Positions 18,176 through 27,400 of a stretch of 64,000 nt of DNA are shown here, piece after piece. The stretch is from an uncultured Lachnospiraceae bacterium (GTDB taxonomy: Bacteria; Bacillota; Clostridia; Lachnospirales; Lachnospiraceae). Where the stretch lies: the NCBI GenBank assembly GCA_910578345.1, contig CAJTRA010000002.1:1-64000 (forward strand), in the 5' to 3' direction. Positions within the stretch are counted from its first letter, which is position 1. Every line of letters starts with the position of its first letter. The notes under the pieces are model-generated. The model was not told the origin of the DNA. It was given only the letters and a program-made list of their open reading frames with translations, and ran no database searches. The position numbers and the translations under genes were made by a program.

Positions 18176-19201
18176 TTACGCTTTCTTTCTCTCCTTGATA
18201 TTTGCTAACACCGCCTGCAGTACGATGAAGAAGCACAACAGGATAGCGGTTACGATATTGGCCCAGGAGCTGACCAGCTTACCGTTAGATTTCACCAGCG
18301 TGGAAATCGTACCGTTAATCATAACACCAAACAATGTGCCAACCACATTGCCGACACCTCCTGTCAGCAATGTGCCGCCGATCACCGCCGATGAAATCGC
18401 ATCCATCTCCAGACCGGTAGCCTGGGTCGTTGTTCCGCTCATGGTATTCAGACAATAACAGATACCGCCAATAGAAGCCAGGAAACTTGCCAGCACATAG
18501 GTCTTCAGCTTCGTCTTACGCACATCAAGCCCCATCAGAGTCGCTGACTGACTGTTGCCGCCCACCGCGTAGATGCTGCGTCCGAATTTGGTATACTTGA
18601 GCATCAGGAATACCAGAATCACGATAAGCAGCGCCACCAATACGCTTACGCGGACATAGGGAACCTGCAGCACGCCTTTACGGTTCGTATAGGCGCCGAT
18701 CCCAAAGGGAATATTAACCTTCGTATTAGAAAGCTTAACAAAAAGCTGGTCCGTCACAATACTCACCTGATCCGTACAGATCACCGCCGTCATACCTCTG
18801 GCAAAGAACAGGCCCGCCATAGATACGATAAAAGGCTGAATGTCCAGGTAAGCAATGCAGAAACCCTGCACAGCGCCGAACACAACGCCAATCAGCAATA
18901 CAAGCGCCATCAACGCCGGACTCTTCATCCCCCATTTCTCCATGCCCACCGCTAAGAACATACAGTCCATGGCAACCAGGGAACCTACGGAGATATCGAT
19001 ACCGCCCGTCAGCATGACACAGGTCGTGCCACAGGCCACACAGAGCAGACCGGCATTATTGATCAACACATTAAGAAATGTCTGTAAATGGGTAAAACCC
19101 TTATCCGCGTATACGATACAGCCTGCTGCGTACATCACTACAAACAGCGCAATGGTGATTATCAATAAAAGACTGTTGCCATTGATCTTTAATTTCTTCA
19201 T
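18176..19201 (-). CDS. yjfF: Sugar ABC transporter permease, YjfF-type
   Basis: 341 residues with eight to ten helices; the CUT2 permease signature GGIDISVGSLVAMDCMFLAV is near residue 65. In E. coli YjfF pairs with YtfT in the galactofuranose importer. Here it ends the ytfQRT-yjfF set, 3 bases after ytfT, and lies directly before araA, so the imported sugar is more likely L-arabinose or a related furanose. Confidence 0.88.
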   Translation of the reverse strand: MKKLKINGNSLLLIITIALFVVMYAAGCIVYADKGFTHLQTFLNVLINNAGLLCVACGTTCVMLTGGIDISVGSLVAMDCMFLAVGMEKWGMKSPALMALVLLIGVVFGAVQGFCIAYLDIQPFIVSMAGLFFARGMTAVICTDQVSIVTDQLFVKLSNTKVNIPFGIGAYTNRKGVLQVPYVRVSVLVALLIVILVFLMLKYTKFGRSIYAVGGNSQSATLMGLDVRKTKLKTYVLASFLASIGGICYCLNTMSGTTTQATGLEMDAISSAVIGGTLLTGGVGNVVGTLFGVMINGTISTLVKSNGKLVSSWANIVTAILLCFFIVLQAVLANIKERKKA

Positions 19202-19204
19202 CTT

Positions 19205-20278
19205 CTACGCCTCCTTTGCAGCTGCTTTATTTGCAGACAATTTCTTAAAGAACTCCTTCACCGGCTCAGACTGAATAACGACGATCAGGATGACCACGAT
19301 TGCCTTAAAGACCGGAGCCTGCGCCGAGGAAACGCCCAGCGCATACAGAGTTGTCGTGATCGCCTGGATTGTGTAAGCGCCAATAATAGAACCAGCCAGA
19401 TTAAACTTGCCGCCGCCTAAGCTGTTACCGCCCAGCGCCACCGCCAGAATGGCATCCATTTCCATATTTAATCCTATATTATTCGTATCTGCCGAATAAA
19501 TACGGGAAGTCGCGGTGATTCCTGCAATGCCGGCACACAGCCCGCAGATCGCATAACACATCAAAATAATCTTGGCAGAATTAAATCCGGAGATTCTGGC
19601 TGCTTTCTTGTTAATACCCACGCTCTGTACAAAGGTGCCTAATGCCGTGAACTTTAAGATCAACGTCATAATCAGGACACAGATTGCCGCAATCAGGATC
19701 GGTGTGGGCAGAAATCCGATATAGGAACCGAAGAACTGGAAAGAAGGAACGCGCACATACACGATAGCGCTGTTACAAAGCAGCAGACCGATCGCGCGTC
19801 CCGCAGACCAGAGGATCAGCGTCGCCACCATGGGTTGAATGTTCAGATAAGCCACCAGGAATCCGTTAAACAGACCGCACACAACCGCCACAAGGATCCC
19901 GGCGCCGATGCCTACCCACAGAGGGCTCGCATACTCGGATACGTTGGTCACGCCATAACCTGCCAGAAGCATACAGCACATGCCGCCTGAAAGACTCATG
20001 ACAGAACCGACAGAAATATCGGTTCCGGCAGAGGCCGATACGACCAGGGTCATGCCGATAGCCAGAATGGCGACCTCACTGCCACGGTTTAAAATATCGA
20101 TCAGACGGCCGTACAGGATCGTATTGCCTGAAGAAGTAAGCTGCGTACTGATCGTAAAGAAGGAGAACGGAGCGTTCCCGCTTGCAATATCATAGATCAC
20201 ATTGACAAACATAACCAAAAGCATACTGAAAATTGGCAGGAATAACTGCATTTTTGTTATTTTCTTTATTTTACTCAT
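19205..20278 (-). CDS. ytfT: Sugar ABC transporter permease, YtfT-type
   Basis: 357 residues, CUT2 family permease (AGTDISVGSVMSLSGGMCCM near residue 85; MDAILAVALGGNSLGGGKF near 275). The ATG at 20278 is chosen because GGAGG lies 8 bases upstream; this makes it overlap the end of the ATPase gene by 8 bases, indicating translational coupling. Confidence 0.9.
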   Translation of the reverse strand: MSKIKKITKMQLFLPIFSMLLVMFVNVIYDIASGNAPFSFFTISTQLTSSGNTILYGRLIDILNRGSEVAILAIGMTLVVSASAGTDISVGSVMSLSGGMCCMLLAGYGVTNVSEYASPLWVGIGAGILVAVVCGLFNGFLVAYLNIQPMVATLILWSAGRAIGLLLCNSAIVYVRVPSFQFFGSYIGFLPTPILIAAICVLIMTLILKFTALGTFVQSVGINKKAARISGFNSAKIILMCYAICGLCAGIAGITATSRIYSADTNNIGLNMEMDAILAVALGGNSLGGGKFNLAGSIIGAYTIQAITTTLYALGVSSAQAPVFKAIVVILIVVIQSEPVKEFFKKLSANKAAAKEA

Positions 20279-21794
20279 GTGCCGCACCTCCTGCAATGGC
20301 ATGCATTACGCCTTCCTGTGTCATCTCATCGCCGTCGATCTCTCCTACCTTAGCGCCGTCCCTGAGCACCGCCATCCGGTTACAGGTGCGCAGCATCTCT
20401 TCGATCTCCGACGAAATAAAGATCAGACTCTTCCCTTCCTGCGCCAGCTTGATCACCAGCTTCTGGATCTCTGTCTTTGTACCGATATCAATACCGCGCG
20501 TCGGCTCATCCAGAATGAGGAAATCCGGGTTGGTGGCAAGCCATCTGGCCAGGATCACCTTCTGCTGGTTACCGCCCGACAGACGCTTGATCAATGTCTC
20601 CCTGCTGGCCGTCTTGATCTGCAGCAATTCTATGTACTGATCGGCGATCTCAATCTGCTTCGCCATCGGAATCTTCCTGAAGATTCCCAGCTTCGCCTGC
20701 ATCGCCAGAATGATGTTCTCCCGTACCGACAGATCCCCGATGATGCCTTCCGCCTTTCTGTCATCCGGCAGAAGACCCATGCCCAGATTCATCGCATCGA
20801 TGGGACTCTTGATCTTCTCTTCTTTACCGTTTACTTTCAGGGTTCCCGTCTGTGCCCTGTCAGCGCCATAGATGGCTCTGGCCAGTTCGCTTCTGCCGCT
20901 TCCCAGAAGACCGGTCAGACCCACCACTTCTCCCTTATGGATCTCTAAGTCAAAAGGCTTGATCGTGCCCGCATGGCTGAGTCCTTTCGCTTCTATCTCC
21001 AGAGGCACATTCGTGAAATCCATGCTGCCTTCCGGCTTGATGTTTGCCAGATCGTCGAAATCTTTCCCCATCATAGCCGCCACCAGCTTAACCCTGGGCA
21101 GCTCCTCCACCGTGTACTCGCCTACCAGCGTACCGTTGCGCAGTACCGTAATGCCGTCGCACACCGCATACACCTGCTCCAGGAAATGGGTTACGAACAC
21201 GATTCCGACGCCCTGGCTCTTAAGCCGCTTCATCATATGGAAAAGCTTCTCCACCTCGTTATCATCCAAAGAGGAGGTGGGTTCATCCAGGATCAAAACC
21301 TTACTCTCCATATCCACGGCACGAGCGATGGCGATCATCTGCTGCAGCGCCAGCGAATACTCCTCCAGATTCCGGGTCACTTCAATATCCAGATCCAGAT
21401 CCTTCATCAGCTGCGCCGCCATCTGGTTCATCTTACGGCGGTTAACCGTTCCGATCTTCGTAAGAGGCTCACGCCCGATATATAAATTCTCCGCCACCGA
21501 CAGATTGGGGCAGAGGTTGACTTCCTGATACACTGTCGAAATTCCCTTGTGCTGGGCATCCATCGTGTCTTTGTTCACGATAGGCCCCTCGATGCCAGCT
21601 ACATGGATCTCGCCGGCTTCAAACTTGTTCACACCTGTCAGGCACTTGATCAATGTCGATTTCCCGGCGCCGTTTTCCCCCATCAGCGCGCGGATCTCAC
21701 CCTTTCTCAGCGTGAAGTCCACATTGTCCAGCGCTTTGACTCCGGGGAAGGTCATGCAGATCCCCCGCATCGTTAAAGCAATATTACTGTCCAT
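20271..21794 (-). CDS. ytfR: Sugar ABC transporter ATP-binding protein, YtfR/MglA-type
   Basis: 507 residues with two fused ATPase domains. Domain 1 has Walker A GENGAGKST, an atypical signature YSLALQQMIAIARA and Walker B VLILDEPTSS. Domain 2 has a degenerate Walker A (GLLGSGRSELARA) but intact signature LSGGNQQKVILARWL and Walker B LILDEPTRGID, the normal CUT2 asymmetry. The start at 21794 follows GGAGG by 7 bases. It powers import through YtfT/YjfF. Confidence 0.93.
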   Translation of the reverse strand: MDSNIALTMRGICMTFPGVKALDNVDFTLRKGEIRALMGENGAGKSTLIKCLTGVNKFEAGEIHVAGIEGPIVNKDTMDAQHKGISTVYQEVNLCPNLSVAENLYIGREPLTKIGTVNRRKMNQMAAQLMKDLDLDIEVTRNLEEYSLALQQMIAIARAVDMESKVLILDEPTSSLDDNEVEKLFHMMKRLKSQGVGIVFVTHFLEQVYAVCDGITVLRNGTLVGEYTVEELPRVKLVAAMMGKDFDDLANIKPEGSMDFTNVPLEIEAKGLSHAGTIKPFDLEIHKGEVVGLTGLLGSGRSELARAIYGADRAQTGTLKVNGKEEKIKSPIDAMNLGMGLLPDDRKAEGIIGDLSVRENIILAMQAKLGIFRKIPMAKQIEIADQYIELLQIKTASRETLIKRLSGGNQQKVILARWLATNPDFLILDEPTRGIDIGTKTEIQKLVIKLAQEGKSLIFISSEIEEMLRTCNRMAVLRDGAKVGEIDGDEMTQEGVMHAIAGGAAHE

Positions 21795-21902
21795 ATAAAT
21801 ACCTCCTGCCGTCACACATTTCAATGCAATTTCACTGTACTGCCGTTAATTTTCCAATAATACAGCTCACACTTCTTTATTGTACACCAAATTTAGCGAA
21901 AG

Positions 21903-21930
21903 AAAAAGGAGAGAAATAGAATTTCTCTCC
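21903..21930 (-). terminator. Terminator/attenuator between ytfQ and ytfR
   Basis: Minus-strand GGAGAGAAAT-TCT-ATTTCTCTCC followed by TTTTTC: a perfect 10-bp stem with 3-base loop and U-tail, in the 179-base gap after the binding-protein gene. Partial termination here would give excess binding protein over ATPase and permeases. Confidence 0.8.
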
Positions 21931-21973
21931 CTATTCTATTCTTATGTTTTTCGTTCAAGTACTGCTCTTGCTC

Positions 21974-23092
21974 TTAGTATGCGCGGCCGTCCAATACTTC
22001 CTGAGTCATTGTTGTTGCATACTGGGACTCGATGCCAGGCGCTACGAAAGCCTGATCTACAACGACTGTCTGTGCGTCAATTGCCTCGCCAGCCTGCAGC
22101 TTCTGGATCACTTCTGCTGCAAAATCAGCCTGCAGAGGGTTACACTCTACGTTGCAGTTGATCTTGCCGTCCAAAGTATACTGTAAGCCGTCGTGTGTAG
22201 CATCGAAGGAAATGATGATCACATCGCCGTCAACACCGTAGGTGATACCAGCCGCATCCATGGCATCCATTGCGCCGTATGCTTCATTATCGTTCTGACA
22301 TACTACTACGTTGAAATCGCTGTAAGACTTGATGAAGGACTCCATAACTTCCTGGCCGCCTGCCTGTGTGAAATCACCAGACTGAGAGTCAAGGATCGTC
22401 CACTCGCTGTGCTGTCCTGCGATATTGTTGAAGCCTTCTGTACGTCCCAGTGTTGCGGATGCGCCTACGGAACCTTCGATCACAAGGATGTTAGCGTCAG
22501 CGCCGTCAAGGTACTCAGCCAGCCAGTTACCAGCCATCTCACCCTCTGCAACCATGTCGCAGCCGATCTGTGTCTCATACAGGGATGCGTCAGCGTCTAC
22601 GGAACGGTCAACGATCAGTACCGGAATTCCTGCATCCTGTGCTTCCTGAAGAACGGTATCCCAGCCTGCTGTCTCGATCGGAGCGATGCAGATGTAATCC
22701 ATCTCCTGCTGGATGAAGGTACGAACTGCCTCCAACTGTACTGCGTTGTCGTTGTCAGCGTCTACGAAAGATAACTCGTAACCATTTGCCTCAGAGAACG
22801 TATCCTGATAGTTCTGTGTGTTTGCTGCACGCCAGTCTGACTCATGTCCAACCTGTGCGAAACCTACTCTGATCAGCTCGCCGTCTGCTGCCGGCGCTGC
22901 TGCTTCTTCTGCCGGAGCTTCCTCTGCCGCCGCATCCTCTTCTGGAGTTGCTTCCTCCGCAGGAGCCTCCTCCTCTGCCGGTGCTTCCTCTGCAGGAGCC
23001 GCATCTGCCGGTGCTGCATCACTGCCGCCGCATCCTGCCAGAGATGCCATTGTCATGCCTGCTACCAATAAAAGTGCCAATTTCTTCTTCAT
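21974..23092 (-). CDS. ytfQ: Sugar-binding lipoprotein, YtfQ-type
   Basis: 372 residues. Lipoprotein signal ending MASLAGCGG (Cys21), then a low-complexity Ala/Glu/Pro linker (about residues 25-70, repeats of APAEEA) and a type I periplasmic-binding domain starting RVGFAQVGHESDWRAANTQ. YtfQ binds galactofuranose in E. coli; close relatives in Firmicutes sit beside arabinose genes as here. First gene of the importer; promoter at 23160-23188. Confidence 0.9.
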   Translation of the reverse strand: MKKKLALLLVAGMTMASLAGCGGSDAAPADAAPAEEAPAEEEAPAEEATPEEDAAAEEAPAEEAAAPAADGELIRVGFAQVGHESDWRAANTQNYQDTFSEANGYELSFVDADNDNAVQLEAVRTFIQQEMDYICIAPIETAGWDTVLQEAQDAGIPVLIVDRSVDADASLYETQIGCDMVAEGEMAGNWLAEYLDGADANILVIEGSVGASATLGRTEGFNNIAGQHSEWTILDSQSGDFTQAGGQEVMESFIKSYSDFNVVVCQNDNEAYGAMDAMDAAGITYGVDGDVIIISFDATHDGLQYTLDGKINCNVECNPLQADFAAEVIQKLQAGEAIDAQTVVVDQAFVAPGIESQYATTMTQEVLDGRAY

Positions 23093-23159
23093 TCTTTTTC
23101 CTCCCTTATGAATGATAGTCTATTTTGAAGCCAGCCTGCTCGACTTGCTTCATGAGTCT

Positions 23160-23188
23160 ATTCTATCTGTCACAAAATCAATCGTCAA
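23160..23188 (-). promoter_or_regulatory. Promoter of ytfQ
   Basis: Minus-strand TTGACG (23183-23188) and TAGAAT (23160-23165) with a 17-base spacer. The leader is about 60 bases. Confidence 0.7.
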
Positions 23189-23228
23189 TGTATGCAATTA
23201 CCGTTTTTTTGATTTCGATGAAATAAAC

Positions 23229-23269
23229 AATACAAATTTTGCTCTGTCCAAAAAACTAAATACAAATTT
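23229..23269. repeat. Direct repeat upstream of ytfQ, candidate regulator sites
   Basis: AATACAAATTT occurs at 23229-23239 and 23259-23269, 30 bases apart, and each copy is followed by TGCT within a few bases. They lie 40-80 bases upstream of the ytfQ -35 box in the divergent ytfQ/araR-like region (23093-23504, otherwise without genes). TACAAAT resembles the half-site of Bacillus AraR operators (GTACAAAT); alternatively they are sites for the YesN-type regulator. Confidence 0.5.
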
Positions 23270-23504
23270 GCTTTTCTATGTTATAATTTTTACGAATTGA
23301 GTAAATTTTTTATGATTTCTATGAATGGACGGATAAAAATATTCCTACTTTTGTTTGTTGATTGTGCTGATTTTAAAAAATTAAGGGATATTATTTATGA
23401 TCTTTTCCTGAGTGTAAATAATTTTTGAACAAATTATGAACATGAAATGTGGATTTTTTATTCTGTACCGCTTTTACTAAGAAAGAAAGGGCTTACGGGT
23501 CAAA

Positions 23505-24590
23505 ATGGACGCAAAATATAAAAAACTGGCCGCTCAGCTAACAGAACTAATCGCGATGAATCTTCACAGCGGCATCTATAAGCTGCCAACAGAGGCTGAA
23601 CTTGGCCGCCGGTATCATGTCAGCCGCCAGACAGTCCGCCAGGCATTGTCCCTGTTAAGCTCCCAGGGATTGATCACCACCAGACAGGGCAGTGGCTCCT
23701 ATGTCACAGGATTCTCCGAGAATGGCTCTGGCAGTACGATCGCGCTTCTCATCCGCAGTGAACAGGAATATATTTATCCAGAGCTGACGAACCAGCTCCG
23801 TCTCGCGCTTTCCGAAAAGGGATATACGCTACAGGTTTTTTCCACAGAAAACCAGGTGGCAAGAGAACGGGAAATTCTAACAGAACTTCTGGCTCTGCCC
23901 CCAAAAGGTATTTTTGTCGAGCCTTGCAAGAGCGCCCTGCCATCCCCCAACATAGAGCTGTTTGACAAACTGCACCGGCAGGACATCCCTTTTGTCTTCC
24001 TGTACAGTTGTTATTCTGCGCTCCCCTGGGCAGTCTGTGTCAAAAGCGATAATGATTACGGCGGTTATCTGCTGGCACAACATCTTTCCACACAGGGACA
24101 TACCCAGATTGCCGGCATGTTCCAGATAGACGATCTCCAGGGCATCGAACGCTATTACGGTTTTTTAAACTATATGCGGGATGCCGGACATATGCTCCCC
24201 GACGACCGGATCGGCTGGTTTACTTCCTCCGAGCTGAACTTGCTGGAGCAAAAACAGGACAGCCGCTTCCTCTCGGAATTCATCCACCGGCAGTTACCTG
24301 CCTGTACTGCCATCCTCTGCCAAAATGACGAGATTGCTTACTGGATAATTAAGGAACTGGCCTACGCTGGTCTTAAAGTCCCACAGGATGTTACCGTCGT
24401 CTGTTTCGGTGAAAGTTATTTAAGCGAATTGAGCCACATCCGTATCACTGCACTGACGCACAGACCACATGCAGTGGCCCGCTGTGTCGCCGATTGTATG
24501 CTGCGATCTTTACAAAAACTTACCGTCTCGTCCCAGGAGATTCCCTGGGAGCTGGCCATCCGGGAAAGCGACGCCGCCCTGGAATCTTAA
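23505..24590 (+). CDS. araR: GntR-family transcriptional regulator with sugar-binding domain (AraR-like)
   Basis: 361 residues: an N-terminal GntR winged helix (about 1-70; KLPTEAELGRRYHVSRQTVRQALSLLSSQGLI) joined to a LacI-type periplasmic-binding sensor domain (about 75-360; VCFGESYLSELSHIRITAL near the end). This fusion is the hallmark of AraR, the arabinose-responsive repressor of Bacillus and Clostridia. It is divergent from ytfQ and likely represses the transporter and araABD until arabinose binds. The ribosome site before ATG 23505 is weak. Gene symbol by architecture and location only. Confidence 0.82.
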   Translation: MDAKYKKLAAQLTELIAMNLHSGIYKLPTEAELGRRYHVSRQTVRQALSLLSSQGLITTRQGSGSYVTGFSENGSGSTIALLIRSEQEYIYPELTNQLRLALSEKGYTLQVFSTENQVAREREILTELLALPPKGIFVEPCKSALPSPNIELFDKLHRQDIPFVFLYSCYSALPWAVCVKSDNDYGGYLLAQHLSTQGHTQIAGMFQIDDLQGIERYYGFLNYMRDAGHMLPDDRIGWFTSSELNLLEQKQDSRFLSEFIHRQLPACTAILCQNDEIAYWIIKELAYAGLKVPQDVTVVCFGESYLSELSHIRITALTHRPHAVARCVADCMLRSLQKLTVSSQEIPWELAIRESDAALES

Positions 24591-24611
24591 AGCCGTCTTG
24601 CACAGACTCCG

Positions 24612-26231
24612 TCAACTGCCTCTTGTTCTGTACTCCCGCGGCGTACACCCTTGCGTCTTCTTAAAGACAAAGCTAAAGTAATGGGGATCTTTGTAACCCA
24701 CTTCCAGGGCAATGTCCCTGGATGGTTTTTCGGTCTGCCGTAACAGCTTTCTGGCCATTTCCATGCGTTTCTGGGTCACATACTCAATGAAAGTCACTTC
24801 CATCTCCTGGCTGAAGACAGCGCTGAAATAATTGGCGCTGACGCCCACCTCTCCGGCCACATTATTGAGGGAAAGCGTCTCCAGCATATAATTCTCTTCT
24901 ATATATTCCAATGCCCGTTTCAACACTTTCTTGCTGCGGTTCACAGACTCCTGGTCCCGCAGCTGCATTGCTTTCTCCAAAATATTTCTGATATAGGCGG
25001 CTAATTCCTCCATGCTCAGATTGGCTTCCGGGATCTGCTCTTCTCCCAGCAGTGCAAGAAAATCCTTCTTGTCATAGCCAATCGATTCCACATACGCCAT
25101 CGCTACAAAGTGAATATGAAAGACGAGATAATTCTGAAAAAGTCTGGATTTTAACGCCTCCTGAATACTAAAAAGCCAGCTCTGTGTAAAGTCCTGAATC
25201 TCATCATAACTGCCTCGGACCAGAAAGTCCCGGATCAGCCCCTGATCCACCTTGGCCGCATCAATATCACCAATCTTCCCGCCCGTCTCAAGAGGCATGT
25301 AATTGTCTGTCACCTCTTTCGTAAAAATATGGACCTCCGGCATAAGAAAACGATGGGCAAACAGATGACTGGCAGAGGTATAACATTCTGCAAGCATACT
25401 CAGCCGCTCCACCGGTCTTCCGGCAGCCGCATACCAATACAGCGTCTCTTCCGTGGCGCTGCAAATGCGCTCAATCCCTCCTAAGCACCGCTCTGTCAAC
25501 TCCTGCATCTGCTCCGGATTCCCCTTAAGCAGTACCACATACGTATTGATGTTCCACCGGAAAACAATATGCTCCGGATACCGCATAAAAAAGCGCATCA
25601 GCTCATCCTTTTTCCTGGCAAAGCTCTCTGACTCAATGCCATGATCCGTGCCGCTCTTTTTCTCAAGAAGACTGAACATCACCAGATTATAGCAGGAAGC
25701 ATTGATTTTGAGCGAAAGTTTCGCCGCTTCCTCATAGATATCCTGCACAGGAATCCGCCCCTCAAATACTTTCACGAAAAAGTTGGTGCGGGAGAACTGT
25801 TCGTATTCCCTGACCTCATCCTGGAATTTCTCCTGATATTTTCTCTGTTCCTGCTCGCTCTCGATCTTGGCCCGAAGCTCCGTCAACACCTTCTGCAGAT
25901 TCGCGCGGGTAATCGGCTTGAGCAGATATTGCTCTACTCCCAGCGCAATCGCCTGTCTGGCGTATTCGAAATCATCATACCCACTGATAATGATGATCTT
26001 CGTCTCCGGAAACTCCTGGTGCACAATCCTGCTCAAGGATAATCCGTCCATAAAAGGCATTTTGATATCTGTCAACAGCACATCCGGCCGCGTCTTCTGG
26101 ATCAGAGGCAGAGCCATCTCCCCGTCACTGGCCTCTCCTACGAATTTATATCCGTACTGCTGCCAGGGAATATTGTCCCGCAATCCTTCCCTGACGATAC
26201 TTTCATCCTCCACGAGAAATATTTTCAGCAT
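24612..26231 (-). CDS. Response regulator, YesN-type, with AraC DNA-binding domain
   Basis: 539 residues: receiver domain (about 1-120; phosphoacceptor Asp in LLTDIKMPFMDG), a long middle region, and a C-terminal AraC double helix-turn-helix (about 435-537; LSLNNVAGEVGVSANYFSAVF, RDIALEVGYKDPHYFSFVF). AAAGGA lies 7 bases before the ATG. Last gene of the kinase / sugar-binding protein / regulator set. The natural target is the divergent-side importer operon (ytfQRT-yjfF). Its stop is 21 bases from the convergent araR-like gene. Confidence 0.9.
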   Translation of the reverse strand: MLKIFLVEDESIVREGLRDNIPWQQYGYKFVGEASDGEMALPLIQKTRPDVLLTDIKMPFMDGLSLSRIVHQEFPETKIIIISGYDDFEYARQAIALGVEQYLLKPITRANLQKVLTELRAKIESEQEQRKYQEKFQDEVREYEQFSRTNFFVKVFEGRIPVQDIYEEAAKLSLKINASCYNLVMFSLLEKKSGTDHGIESESFARKKDELMRFFMRYPEHIVFRWNINTYVVLLKGNPEQMQELTERCLGGIERICSATEETLYWYAAAGRPVERLSMLAECYTSASHLFAHRFLMPEVHIFTKEVTDNYMPLETGGKIGDIDAAKVDQGLIRDFLVRGSYDEIQDFTQSWLFSIQEALKSRLFQNYLVFHIHFVAMAYVESIGYDKKDFLALLGEEQIPEANLSMEELAAYIRNILEKAMQLRDQESVNRSKKVLKRALEYIEENYMLETLSLNNVAGEVGVSANYFSAVFSQEMEVTFIEYVTQKRMEMARKLLRQTEKPSRDIALEVGYKDPHYFSFVFKKTQGCTPREYRTRGS

Positions 26232-26258
26232 ACGCCCATCCTTTCCTGTCGGTACAAG

Positions 26259-27317
26259 CTAATAGTTCCTCTCTTTGAGAACTTCCTCCGTGACATTCTC
26301 TATCGTAAATACATCCTCTTCCACATAGTAATTCTTCTCCACAGTCTCACCGCGCTCCAACATGGAAATCACTTCCGACAGGTATTCACCCTGGTTCGGA
26401 TTACATTCGATATCCACGTTGATGATACCGTCCGCAACCATCTTAAGCGCATCATGTACGGCGTCGAACGAGATGATACTGATCTCACCGTGTACGCCCA
26501 CTGTCCGGCCGGCTTCACGGATCGCTTCGATCGCCCCGAAAGTCATATCGTCATTCTGGGAAACTACCACATCGATATCCGGGTACTTGCGCAGAAATCC
26601 TTCCATTACTTCCTTCCCTTTGGCAGAAGTGAAATCAGCGCTTCTTTCTTCCAGAATCCGCCAGTTGGCATGATCACCCGCCACCTCCCGGAAACCATTG
26701 CTTCTCCCGATCGCCGAGGAAGCACCTTCCGTCCCTTTCAGCACGACAATATTCACCGTCTCATCATCCGGTATGCCTTTCCTACGCAGATGCCCCTCCA
26801 ACCACCGGCCGGCTTTGATCCCCTCCTGTTCAGAGTCGGTGCCGACCCAGCTGACACACAGTTCCTGATCTGCGGCCTCCACCTTCCTGTCCATCATGAT
26901 TACCGGAATCCCCGCTTCCTTCGCCTCCTTAAGCACCGTCCCCCAGCCATCCTCCACCACAGGCGCAAACACAATATAATCCACTCGCTGAGAGATAAAG
27001 CTGCGAATTGCCTTGATCTGATTCTCCTGCTTCTGTCTCGCATTATTAAAGAGCAGGAAGTAACCATTTTCACTTGTAAAGACCGACTGCACCGATTCTG
27101 TATTCGCCGTTCTCCACCCCGACTCGCTGCCAAGCTGGGAGAGTCCCACCACAATCCGGTCGGCGTCTTCACTGACATAAGGTTCCTCCTCAATATTCGT
27201 AAAAAGACGCAGACTTTGAATAAATACAGCCATGAAAATCAGCGCCGCCGGCACCAGGATCAACATTGGTTTCTTGAGGGGTTTCTTTGTTTTCATCTGC
27301 TTATCTGTTATCTCCAT
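26259..27317 (-). CDS. Membrane-anchored YtfQ-like sugar-binding protein (accessory sensor)
   Basis: 352 residues. A basic start is followed by one membrane helix (about 19-36, MLILVPAALIFMAVFIQS) with no lipobox cysteine, then a type I periplasmic-binding domain. It is clearly a paralogue of the nearby YtfQ: GLSQLGSESGWRTANTE here versus GFAQVGHESDWRAANTQ, and ISFDAVHDALKMVADG versus ISFDATHDGLQYTLDG. Sitting between a histidine kinase and its response regulator and lacking its own permeases, it is best read as the ligand-sensing partner of the kinase, as XylFII is for LytS in clostridial xylose sensing. Start at 27317; a methionine seven codons later is an alternative. Confidence 0.82.
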   Translation of the reverse strand: MEITDKQMKTKKPLKKPMLILVPAALIFMAVFIQSLRLFTNIEEEPYVSEDADRIVVGLSQLGSESGWRTANTESVQSVFTSENGYFLLFNNARQKQENQIKAIRSFISQRVDYIVFAPVVEDGWGTVLKEAKEAGIPVIMMDRKVEAADQELCVSWVGTDSEQEGIKAGRWLEGHLRRKGIPDDETVNIVVLKGTEGASSAIGRSNGFREVAGDHANWRILEERSADFTSAKGKEVMEGFLRKYPDIDVVVSQNDDMTFGAIEAIREAGRTVGVHGEISIISFDAVHDALKMVADGIINVDIECNPNQGEYLSEVISMLERGETVEKNYYVEEDVFTIENVTEEVLKERNY

Positions 27318-27400
27318 TTTCTATTCGTTGTCTTTCCGCCGGTTCTATGCCGATACCCTATTCCCGCAGGCATGACCATTGTGTTCCATCGCTTCACAGC

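Noticed and set aside
22910..23010. Repetitive Ala/Glu/Pro coding stretch in ytfQ considered as a DNA repeat or array
   Set aside because: It is an ordinary low-complexity lipoprotein linker in frame, with no regular unit length like a CRISPR or satellite.
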